Part shown: positions 43,075-49,387 of the stretch, one piece after another
Position numbering within the stretch: the stretch's first letter is position 1
How the letters are laid out: each line of letters begins with the position of its first letter
Source of the DNA: Leeuwenhoekiella parthenopeia
Lineage (GTDB): Bacteria > Bacteroidota > Bacteroidia > Flavobacteriales > Flavobacteriaceae
Length of the DNA stretch: 49,387 nucleotides
Assembly: GCF_020782115.1 (NCBI RefSeq)
Contig: NZ_JAJGMW010000030.1
Coordinates: 1 to 49,387 of the forward strand
Direction of reading: 5' to 3'
Notes under the pieces: model-generated
Told to the model about the DNA's origin: nothing
The model's database searches: none
What the model saw: only the letters and a program-made list of their open reading frames with translations
Program-made: the position numbers and the translations under genes

Positions 43075-44463
43075 CTAAATCCCCGCTATCTGCTTAATTT
43101 CAGCGATCATATCATCGGCGATTTTATCTGCTTCGGTTTGTGACATAGCTTCGGTGTAAATACGAATGATGGGTTCGGTGTTTGATTTTCTAAGGTGTAC
43201 CCAGTGCTTTTCAAAATCGATTTTAACGCCGTCAATAGTATTAATTTCTTCGGTTTTGTGATTTTCGGCAACTGCTTTTAAAATTCCGTCTACATCCAAA
43301 CCGGGCGTAAGTTCAATTTTCTTTTTACTCATAAAATATGCGGGATAGCTCGCGCGTAACTCGCTTACTTTTAGTTTTCGCTTTGCGAGATGCGTCAAAA
43401 ACAGGGCTACACCAACCAGAGCATCCCGACCGTAATGCGACTCGGGGTAAATGATACCACCGTTGCCCTCACCACCGATTACGGCACCCACTTCTTTCAT
43501 TTTGGCAACCACATTCACCTCACCCACAGCAGCCGCGTGATACGTGCCGCCGTGCTTTAAAGTGACATCACGCAGAGCCCGCGACGAACTCAAATTAGAA
43601 ACGGTTGCACCGGGGTTTTCACCCAAAACATAATCGGCACAGGCTACAAGTGTGTATTCTTCTCCAAACATTTCACCGGTCTCGTCAATAAATGCCAGCC
43701 GGTCTACGTCAGGGTCAACCACGATTCCCAAATCGGCGTTTTCTTCTTTTACCAAAGCGCAGATATCGCCCAAATGCTCTTTCAAAGGTTCGGGATTGTG
43801 AGGAAACCTTCCGTTAGGCTCGCAATACAATTTTACGGTATGCACCCCCAGACGGTTGAGCAACATCGGGATCGCGATCCCTCCGGTTGAATTTACACCG
43901 TCTACCACAATCTTAAATCCGGCCGCTTTGATCGCGTCTTCATCCACGAGTTCAAGATCTAAAACCTCGTCGATGTGAATATCGATATAGGCGTCGTTTT
44001 TATGTATTTCGCCCAAATCATCCACGGCTGCAAAATTCAGTTCTGCTGATTCTGCGAGTTCGAGGATTTTCGCTCCGGCTTCGGCATTGAGGAATTCCCC
44101 GTTTTTATCCAGCAATTTCAGGGCATTCCATTGCTTGGGATTGTGCGATGCGGTAAGAATTATTCCGCCATCAGCGTGCTCCAGTTTTACTGCAAGCTCT
44201 ACCGTAGGCGTGGTCGATAAATCCAGATCAATCACGTGAATTCCCATTCCCACCAGGGTTTGCATTACGAGTTGCTGTAGCATTTCGCCGCTAAGGCGGG
44301 CATCACGACCTACCACGACGCGGTATTCGTCTTTAGTTCGCTGCTGTTTGATAAAACTTCCGTAAGCCGAAGCAAATTTTACAGCATCAATTGGGGTCAG
44401 GTTATCACCGGGATTACCGCCTATGGTTCCGCGTATTCCGGATATCGATTTGATTAGGGTCAT
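43075..44463 (-). CDS. glmM: Phosphoglucosamine mutase
   Basis: A 462-residue enzyme of the alpha-D-phosphohexomutase family, converting glucosamine-6-P to glucosamine-1-P for peptidoglycan and lipopolysaccharide precursors. The phosphoserine loop TASHNP puts the active Ser at 106. The metal loop DPDVDRL is at 250-256 (Asp250, 252, 254), the sugar-binding loop is GEGNGG, and the phosphate-binding loop RKSNTEPIIRIYTEA is near the C-terminus. A phosphomannomutase role is possible in the family, but the start MTLIKSISGIRGTIGG fits the Bacteroidota GlmM annotation. It diverges from acpH. Confidence 0.87.
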   Translation of the reverse strand: MTLIKSISGIRGTIGGNPGDNLTPIDAVKFASAYGSFIKQQRTKDEYRVVVGRDARLSGEMLQQLVMQTLVGMGIHVIDLDLSTTPTVELAVKLEHADGGIILTASHNPKQWNALKLLDKNGEFLNAEAGAKILELAESAELNFAAVDDLGEIHKNDAYIDIHIDEVLDLELVDEDAIKAAGFKIVVDGVNSTGGIAIPMLLNRLGVHTVKLYCEPNGRFPHNPEPLKEHLGDICALVKEENADLGIVVDPDVDRLAFIDETGEMFGEEYTLVACADYVLGENPGATVSNLSSSRALRDVTLKHGGTYHAAAVGEVNVVAKMKEVGAVIGGEGNGGIIYPESHYGRDALVGVALFLTHLAKRKLKVSELRASYPAYFMSKKKIELTPGLDVDGILKAVAENHKTEEINTIDGVKIDFEKHWVHLRKSNTEPIIRIYTEAMSQTEADKIADDMIAEIKQIAGI

Positions 44464-44521
44464 TTATCTATTGTTATTTTTAGTGCTATACTTATTGGTT
44501 TTCAAAAAAACCGGCTATTCG

Positions 44522-44529
44522 CAAATATA
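44522..44529 (-). promoter_or_regulatory. Candidate -7 box TATATTTG for glmM
   Basis: A perfect TAnnTTTG match on the minus strand about 60 bases before the glmM start at 44463. The -33 TTG is not clear. Confidence 0.4.
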
Positions 44530-44575
44530 GCCAAACACCAGGCGTTCCTAAACCGATTATTTGTATTTTAAACCG

Positions 44576-45196
44576 ATGAATTTTTTGGCACACATTTATC
44601 TTTCGGGTGATGACGAACTGGTCACGCTGGGCAATTTTATGGCAGACGGCATAAAAGGCAAGCAGTATAAAAAGTTTAGTCCACGGCTTAAAAAGGGCAT
44701 TTTGCTGCACCGCAGTATAGATACTTTCACAGACGCCCATCCCACGGTGCGCCAAAGCACCCGCCGCCTGCACGCTAAGTACAGCCACTACAGCGGGGTG
44801 ATTGTAGATATTCTCTACGATCATTTTTTAGCCAAAAACTGGCAGCAATATTCAAAAGTTCCTTTAGAGCAATTTGTAAGCGATTTCTACGACAGTCTTG
44901 ACCGGCATTACGATGTGTTGACCAACCCGATACAGCATATGATTCCGCATATGATCGCAGACAACTGGTTGCTGAGTTATGCCAAAATAAGCGGTATCGC
45001 CACGGTTTTGCACAATATGAACCGCCGTACCCGCAACCGAAGCGGCATGGATCGTGCCGTTGAAGATTTACAGGAACATTATACCGATTTTGAACACGAA
45101 TTCACCTGCTTTTTTGAAGAACTCCGCGCCTTTTCTGCGGAACGCTTAGAAGAACTAAATACTGAATTTCCCGATACCAATACTACCGAACTATGA
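44576..45196 (+). CDS. acpH: Acyl carrier protein phosphodiesterase
   Basis: A 206-residue protein beginning MNFLAHIYLSGDDELVTLGN; the ATG at 44576 is preferred over an upstream TTG. Motifs of the family are FMADGIKGKQYKKFSPRLKK, GILLHRSIDTFTDAHPTVRQ (conserved His and Asp) and VDILYDHFLAKNW. AcpH removes the 4'-phosphopantetheine group from ACP. It overlaps the start of the gamma-glutamyltransferase gene by 4 bases (ATGA), so the two are translationally coupled. Confidence 0.92.
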   Translation: MNFLAHIYLSGDDELVTLGNFMADGIKGKQYKKFSPRLKKGILLHRSIDTFTDAHPTVRQSTRRLHAKYSHYSGVIVDILYDHFLAKNWQQYSKVPLEQFVSDFYDSLDRHYDVLTNPIQHMIPHMIADNWLLSYAKISGIATVLHNMNRRTRNRSGMDRAVEDLQEHYTDFEHEFTCFFEELRAFSAERLEELNTEFPDTNTTEL

Positions 45197-46929
45197 ATTT
45201 TAAACTACTGAAACCTTTAGGATTTATACTGACTTTTATTCTGGTTTTAAATTCCTGCAAAACGGAACAAAAACAGCCACGCAGCATTCAACGCGGAGAA
45301 CTTGCAGACAGCATTATGGTGGTTTCGGCCCGTGAAGAAGCTTCGCGTATAGGCGCCGAAATCCTGAAAAAAGGCGGTAATGCTTTTGATGCGCTCATAG
45401 GCGTAGATATGGCGCTTAATGTTGCCTATCCCTTTGCCGGAAGCCTAGGCGGCGGTGGTTTTATGGTGTACCGCAAAGCCGACGGCGAGATTGGCAGCAT
45501 CGACTACCGCGAAAAAGCCCCTATGGCTGCCACGCACGATATGTATCTGGATGAAAACGGCGATGCCATCGCCTCTTTGAGCCGTGAAGGAGCGCTGGCT
45601 GTGGGCGTTCCGGGAACCATTGCCGGGATGTTTGCCATTCACGAAAAGCTGGGTTCTATGCCGATGGCCGAGATCCTTGAACCCGTTATTGCTCTGGCCG
45701 AAAAAGGCTATGTAATAACCGAAAATCAATGGAACCGCTATCGCAATTATGCTGCGGTTTTTGACAGTATTAACGGGATGGAAACCCTCTATTCGGTAGG
45801 TTTTCGCGAAAGCGACAGCCTTAAAATCAAAGCGGGTGACACCATTAAAAACCCCGTACTGGCCGCTACGCTGAGACGCATTGCGCAAAACGGAAAAAGC
45901 GAATTCTACGAAGGAGAGACCGCTCAGAAGTTGGTCAACTTTATGCAAAAGCATGGCGGACTCATCACGCTCGAAGATCTCAAAAATTACGAAGCGGTCT
46001 GGCGGGAACCCATCGTTTCCAGCTATAAAAACCTGAAGATCATCGGGATGCCGCCACCTTCAAGCGGCGGCGTTTGTCTGGCACAGATTTTTAAAATGAT
46101 TGAACCCTACCAACTGAGTACCTATGGCCACAATTCGCTCAAAAGCATTCAGGTGATTACCGAAGCCGAACGTCGCGCTTATGCCGACCGCAGCTTTTTT
46201 CTGGGCGATCCTGACTTTAACGATATTCCTATCGAAACGCTCATCAGCACCGAATATGCAACAGAACGTATGGAGAATTTCAGCTTTGAGCAGGCAACGC
46301 CTTCTTCTGAGGTTGAGCATGGCGTAATCCCCGGCTATGAGTCTATGGAAACCACCCATTTCTCGATTGTTGATCAATATGGTAATGCGGTTGCCCTTAC
46401 CACTACCCTCAACGGCGCCTACGGTTCTAAGCTGTATGCAGACGAACTCGGCTTTTTCCTGAACAACGAGATGGATGATTTTAGCGTAAAACCCGGAGTT
46501 CCTAATATGTTTGGCCTTATTGGCGCGGCGGCAAATAAAATCGAACCTCAAAAACGCATGCTGAGCTCGATGACGCCTACCATTGTAGAAAAAGACGGTA
46601 AACTTTGGATGACGGTGGGTACCCCGGGCGGTTCAACTATAATAACTTCGGTGTTGCAAACGATTCTGAATGTAGCCGATTTTGAAATGGGTATGCAGGA
46701 AGCGGTAGATGCACCCCGATTCCATCATCAGTGGTTGCCCGACGTGGTTACCTTTGAACCCGATGCCTTTGGTAAACCGCTTTTAGATAGCCTGGCGGCG
46801 AAAGGATACCAAATTCGTCAGGAAAACAGCGTTATTCTAGGAAAGGTAGACGGTGTACTCGTATTACCTGACGGCACTTTGGAGGGCGGCGCAGACCGTC
46901 GCGGAGATGATACTGCTGTAGGTTATTGA
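45193..46929 (+). CDS. ggt: Gamma-glutamyltransferase (lipoprotein form)
   Basis: A 578-residue enzyme that splits gamma-glutamyl compounds such as glutathione, made as a precursor that cleaves itself into two subunits. The N-terminus (FILTFILVLNSCKT) is a lipoprotein signal with lipobox LNSC, so it should sit on a membrane in the periplasm. The large-subunit start holds GGNAFDALIGVDMALNVAYP and GGGGFMVYR. The catalytic nucleophile is the Thr at about 387 in METTHFSIVDQYGNAVALTT, and GTPGGSTIITSVLQT follows. Translation is coupled to acpH by an ATGA overlap. A TTTTCGCGAAAGCG repeat lies in the gene, and a TTATCG/CGATAA operator-like site begins right after the stop. Confidence 0.95.
   Translation: MNFKLLKPLGFILTFILVLNSCKTEQKQPRSIQRGELADSIMVVSAREEASRIGAEILKKGGNAFDALIGVDMALNVAYPFAGSLGGGGFMVYRKADGEIGSIDYREKAPMAATHDMYLDENGDAIASLSREGALAVGVPGTIAGMFAIHEKLGSMPMAEILEPVIALAEKGYVITENQWNRYRNYAAVFDSINGMETLYSVGFRESDSLKIKAGDTIKNPVLAATLRRIAQNGKSEFYEGETAQKLVNFMQKHGGLITLEDLKNYEAVWREPIVSSYKNLKIIGMPPPSSGGVCLAQIFKMIEPYQLSTYGHNSLKSIQVITEAERRAYADRSFFLGDPDFNDIPIETLISTEYATERMENFSFEQATPSSEVEHGVIPGYESMETTHFSIVDQYGNAVALTTTLNGAYGSKLYADELGFFLNNEMDDFSVKPGVPNMFGLIGAAANKIEPQKRMLSSMTPTIVEKDGKLWMTVGTPGGSTIITSVLQTILNVADFEMGMQEAVDAPRFHHQWLPDVVTFEPDAFGKPLLDSLAAKGYQIRQENSVILGKVDGVLVLPDGTLEGGADRRGDDTAVGY
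45801..45814. repeat. Copy of the iterated palindrome inside ggt
   Basis: TTTTCGCGAAAGCG, encoding FRES in the ggt frame, related to the perfect palindrome at 15951. Confidence 0.75.
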
Positions 46930-46932
46930 TTT

Positions 46933-46954
46933 TTATCGCTTCTGAACACGATAA
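46933..46954. promoter_or_regulatory. Operator-like site A: TTATCG-N10-CGATAA
   Basis: A perfect inverted repeat (TTATCG at 46933-46938, CGATAA at 46949-46954) four bases after the ggt stop. A half-site CGATAA follows at 46977-46982. Confidence 0.6.
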
Positions 46955-46984
46955 TTTAATTTATTGCCTTTAGATGCGATAATG

Positions 46985-47250
46985 TCATTGTGTTATTTGT
47001 TAATGGTTAAGCGTTAATGGATTGTTTTAAAAAATTCTGCATTCTGAATTGATTATTGAGTAGTTTCTTATTTCTTGTTTTAAATAATTCTGCATTCCTA
47101 ATTCTGAATTGATCATTGAGTTATTCAGTTATTTAAAAAAACAGAAAACCGAAAATTGTGAACTGTGATTGTAAACTGAAAACTGCCCACTGAGACTGAG
47201 ACTGAGAACTGAAAACTGCCCACTGAGACTGAAAACTGAGAACTAGAAAA
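46985..47250. repeat. Decayed simple repeats between ggt and satD
   Basis: No gene. Two families of short direct repeats: AATTCTGCATTC followed by CTGAATTGAT (about 47031 and 47085), and GAAAACTGCCCACTGAGACT (about 47178 and 47211). A related ACTGCCTACTGCAACTG stretch occurs at about 43047, beside the large repeat array. These look like decayed or slipped filler sequence. Confidence 0.6.
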
Positions 47251-47258
47251 AATTGCAA

Positions 47259-47280
47259 TTATCGCATTATAATACGATAT
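47259..47280. promoter_or_regulatory. Operator-like site B: TTATCG-N10-CGATAT
   Basis: Same layout as site A, 38 bases upstream of the satD start. Its start is 28 bases before site C. Confidence 0.65.
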
Positions 47281-47286
47281 TTACCA

Positions 47287-47308
47287 TTATCGTCTCTAAA
47301 TACGATAC
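47287..47308. promoter_or_regulatory. Operator-like site C: TTATCG-N10-CGATAC
   Basis: Third site of identical layout, ending 9 bases before the satD ATG at 47318. The inner arms extend to TATCGT/ACGATA. Binding here would block transcription start or translation start. Confidence 0.65.
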
Positions 47309-47317
47309 CGAACATTT

Positions 47318-47911
47318 ATGACCGCTATATTAACCGCAGATATCATCAATTCGCGAACGCAGCAAAACTGGCTTCCGGTATTGAAAGCCGTGCTTAACCG
47401 CCTGGGTGACGAACCTAAAGACTGGGAGATTTACCGGGGCGACAGCTTTCAGCTTGAGGTAAAACCTACAGAAGCCTTGTATTCCGCCTTACTAATCAAA
47501 AGTGCTGTTAAAAGTCTGGATGGTGTAGATGTGCGCATCGCCATAGGTCTGGGAGAGAAGACTCACGACGCGGCTAAAATCACAGAAGCTAACGGAAGCG
47601 CTTTTGTAAACAGCGGCACCTGTTTTGACCGACTTAAAAAACAAACCCTCGCCCTGCAAAGCGACAATGCTGATTTTGACACGCAATTCAACCTCATTCT
47701 CGAGTTGGCCTGCCTGACGATGGACAACTGGACGCCGGTGAGCGCGCAGGTGTTTCACCAAAAGCTGCTGCACCCGCAGCTCAATCAAACCGAACTGAGC
47801 GAGATGCTGGGCAAATCGCAAAGCACCATTAGCGCTACCCTGCACCGCGCGGGGTATGACGAACTCACCAAAATGCTTCAGTACTACAGCCAAACCTTAA
47901 ACAATCACTAA
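47318..47911 (+). CDS. satD: SatD-family DNA-binding regulator
   Basis: A 197-residue protein of the SatD family. The N-terminus MTAILTADIINSRTQQNWLP and the following WEIYRGDSFQLEV, DVRIAIGLGE and ANGSAFVNSGTCFDRLKK are the family pattern. Asp8 (ADIINS) and Asp42 (RGDSF) resemble the metal-binding residues of nucleotide-cyclase-type folds; this comparison is my inference. The C-terminal region (about 155-178, NQTELSEMLGKSQSTISATL) is a helix-turn-helix. Three sites of TTATCG-N10-CGATAn lie upstream, so it probably controls its own transcription. The DUF3307 gene begins at the base after its stop codon. Confidence 0.82.
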   Translation: MTAILTADIINSRTQQNWLPVLKAVLNRLGDEPKDWEIYRGDSFQLEVKPTEALYSALLIKSAVKSLDGVDVRIAIGLGEKTHDAAKITEANGSAFVNSGTCFDRLKKQTLALQSDNADFDTQFNLILELACLTMDNWTPVSAQVFHQKLLHPQLNQTELSEMLGKSQSTISATLHRAGYDELTKMLQYYSQTLNNH

Positions 47912-48652
47912 ATGCTCGCACTCGCTCTAAAATTGCTGCTCGCTCACATTCTGGGAGACTTTGTACTGCAGCCCACCCGTTGGGTAAAAGACAAGCGCAA
48001 AAAGGGATTTCGCTCGCCGTATCTGTTGGCGCACATCGGCGTACATCTGCTGGCTTTGCTGGTGCTTTTGCAGTTTGACAGCCGCTATTTTTTAGGCATC
48101 GCCTTTATAGGTATAACCCACTACGCTATAGACCTGCTTAAGATCATATACACGACCAAAAAGAACAGTACCCCATTGTTCATTGCAGATCAGATCGCGC
48201 ATCTGCTGGTGCTTAATCTGGTGCTGTATTACTACACGCCTTATACGATAGACTTTGATGCGCTGTACCAGCCTCTAGTTTTACTGGTGCTCACCCTATT
48301 GTTTTTTGTAACCTATGTCGCCGGGATTTTAATGCGCCTTATTTTACAACCCTGGCAGGAAGCCATCGAACCTTCTAAAAAAGAGAAACTCAAAGTCAAA
48401 AACACCTCTCTGGCCGGTGCCGGAAAAATCATCGGGATGCTTGAGCGCCTGTTTGTTTTCGCTTTTATCCTCCTCAACGCCTGGTCTGCCATTGGCTTTT
48501 TGATCACGGCCAAGTCGGTTTTTCGTTTTGGGGATCTTACCGAAGGAAAAAACCGCCAGCTTACCGAATATGTATTGATAGGAACCCTCCTCAGCTTTGG
48601 CCTGGCCATAGGTGCCGGACTGCTTTTTAATTACCTGCTCCCGTATTTATAG
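47912..48652 (+). CDS. DUF3307 membrane protein
   Basis: A 246-residue protein with about six hydrophobic helices. The start LALKLLLAHILGDFVLQPTR followed by WVKDKRKKGFRSPYLLAHIG, and the HYAIDLLKI segment, mark DUF3307. A second hydrophobic half contains LVLTLLFFVTYVAGILMRLI and ends with LLSFGLAIGAGLLFNYLLPY. Function unknown. It follows satD without a gap, so the two share a transcript and the SatD-type regulator likely controls it. Conserved His and Asp residues in the first helices (AHILGDF, HYAIDLL) could bind metal. Confidence 0.85.
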   Translation: MLALALKLLLAHILGDFVLQPTRWVKDKRKKGFRSPYLLAHIGVHLLALLVLLQFDSRYFLGIAFIGITHYAIDLLKIIYTTKKNSTPLFIADQIAHLLVLNLVLYYYTPYTIDFDALYQPLVLLVLTLLFFVTYVAGILMRLILQPWQEAIEPSKKEKLKVKNTSLAGAGKIIGMLERLFVFAFILLNAWSAIGFLITAKSVFRFGDLTEGKNRQLTEYVLIGTLLSFGLAIGAGLLFNYLLPYL

Positions 48653-48808
48653 AAAATCTGGAATTCCGGAAAAAATTTATAAACTGAACAGGTATATTTA
48701 CGGGAAAGCAGGCTTCTATCGTTTGTTTACGAAAGGATTGTGAAGGGATAAAAAAGAGAGGTCACAACTCGTTGTTTTATATAGTTATAGCACATTCAAG
48801 AAAACAAA

Positions 48809-49216
48809 ATGAAATATACTTATCAACTTTTAATTTTAATAATATTTTATTCTTGCGACCCAGCGGTTGGAAACAAATTCGTAATACAAAATAATACGGA
48901 ATCAAGACTAAAAGTTGAATCCATATTAAATTTTGGTTACAGAAATTATAATGAAAAAGACTCTATTCATACTGTAATTTTAAATCCAAACACGCAATCC
49001 CAAATTATTGAATATTACGAAATTGGAACTGCTCGTGATAAAGGGAATGCATTCTTGGAGGGGCTTGACACAATTGTTATAACAAGTGAATATGGTACTT
49101 TGATAAAGAATATTGACGACCGAAAAAATTGGGAATTTAAAGTACTGAAAAGTGGGCTCTTTGCAACGCATGAAGTGGAATATAAACTGATATTAACAGA
49201 TAGGGATCTTGAATAA
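48809..49216 (+). CDS. Putative lipoprotein, AT-rich accessory gene
   Basis: A 135-residue protein with a lipoprotein signal (MKYTYQLLILIIFYSCDPAV, lipobox FYSC, a weak form). The rest is a beta-rich domain with strands such as KFVIQNNTESRLKVESI, HTVILNPNTQSQIIEYYEIG and EYGTLIKNI. I do not recognise a family. Its base composition is clearly more AT-rich than its neighbours. It lies just upstream of an IS256-family element, so it is likely acquired cargo or a remnant of an accessory region. Confidence 0.6.
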   Translation: MKYTYQLLILIIFYSCDPAVGNKFVIQNNTESRLKVESILNFGYRNYNEKDSIHTVILNPNTQSQIIEYYEIGTARDKGNAFLEGLDTIVITSEYGTLIKNIDDRKNWEFKVLKSGLFATHEVEYKLILTDRDLE

Positions 49217-49277
49217 GAAACGTACTACAATACCGATAACTGCTGCACAAGCCTAAAAATGAGGGTGTAAATTAAAC

Positions 49278-49319
49278 TCTGTCTGAAATAGATTTAAACA
49301 TTAATTTTATTCAGACAGA
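49278..49319 (+). promoter_or_regulatory. Inverted repeat TCTGTCTGA/TCAGACAGA ahead of the transposase start
   Basis: Arms at 49278-49286 and 49311-49319 form a 9-bp stem around a 24-base loop, ending 3 bases before the ATG. In a read-through transcript it would fold over the start region; such hairpins limit translation of some transposases. Confidence 0.55.
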
Positions 49320-49322
49320 ACC

Positions 49323-49387
49323 ATGAGAAAAGAGGAACAGACAGAATTTGAAAAGAAGGTGCTTGACCAGTTCATGTCGGGCAAGAA
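49323..49387 (+). CDS. IS256-family transposase (partial, N-terminal 21 residues)
   Basis: The frame starts MRKEEQTEFEKKVLDQFMSG and then K, and is cut by the window edge. The start (a charged helix leading into a SGK-type segment before GA-FAPLLK in the family) is typical of IS256/Mutator-type transposases, which use a DDE catalytic domain. The catalytic residues lie outside this window. Confidence 0.75.
   Translation, partial: MRKEEQTEFEKKVLDQFMSGK

Larger units (their letters stand above)
49261..49387 (+). mobile_element. IS256-family insertion sequence, 5' end only
   Basis: The left end probably begins near 49261 with GAGGGTGTAAATTAAACTCT, resembling IS256-family terminal repeats that contain GTGTAAA. 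A transposase reading frame starts at 49323 and runs off the window. The right end and target duplication are outside. Confidence 0.65.

Overview
The window looks like a chromosomal segment of a flavobacterium (Bacteroidota, Flavobacteriaceae-like). Support comes from the gliding-motility ABC transporter genes gldF and gldG, Bacteroidota-restricted families (DUF4834, a DUF4270-like fragment), start codons mostly without Shine-Dalgarno sequences, several -7 boxes of the Bacteroidota type TAnnTTTG, and a tRNA gene without an encoded CCA end. Both edges lie inside insertion sequences: an IS3-family end at 1-127 and an IS256-family start from about 49261.

Layout. 1-2600: the IS3 end has cut off the front of a surface-protein gene; then an outer-membrane barrel gene, tRNA-Arg(UCU) and a small secreted protein. 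2935-6323: two different MscS-type channels around a membrane-anchored EEP-family phosphoesterase. 6320-9064 (minus): gluconate permease, gluconokinase and a DUF72 protein. 9311-13981: a LolA-like secreted protein, a 1016-residue BNR-repeat protein and a small membrane protein. 14193-19819: pcm, a Gfo/Idh/MocA oxidoreductase, gldF-gldG, then dnaN with its own promoter. 20506-29720: a nitrogen-assimilation block in which gltB-gltD (minus) diverges from porin-PII-amt (plus). 29788-31620: a DUF4870 protein and a secreted Arg/Ser/Asn/Gln-rich protein behind a sigma54-like promoter. 31689-37201 (minus): envelope polysaccharide genes (flippase, glycosyltransferase, YfhO-like protein, DUF4834). 37435-41966: transporter-like barrel, GNAT protein, SIMPL protein, rhomboid protease and a lipid A-type acyltransferase. 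41967-43050: a tandem array of long composite repeats with no genes. 43075-48652: glmM diverging from acpH-ggt, then a SatD-family regulator and a DUF3307 membrane protein. 48809-49387: an AT-rich lipoprotein gene beside the IS256 element.

How they work together. The nitrogen block is the most coherent unit: outer-membrane entry, inner-membrane ammonium transport, PII sensing and GOGAT assimilation sit around one 473-bp control region that carries two inverted repeats. The gluconate pair feeds 6-phosphogluconate into central metabolism.

The most striking undescribed-looking signal is at the satD locus. Three sites of identical layout (TTATCG, ten bases, CGATAn) flank and precede a regulator that joins a possible cyclase-like N-terminal domain to a C-terminal helix-turn-helix. 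Other noteworthy signals are the 323-331 bp repeat array, copies of the palindrome CGCTTTCGCGAAAGCG in and between genes, a thrice-repeated TAYGATTTGGGG motif, and two sigma54-like -24/-12 promoters. All functional statements come from reading the sequence; no database search was run.
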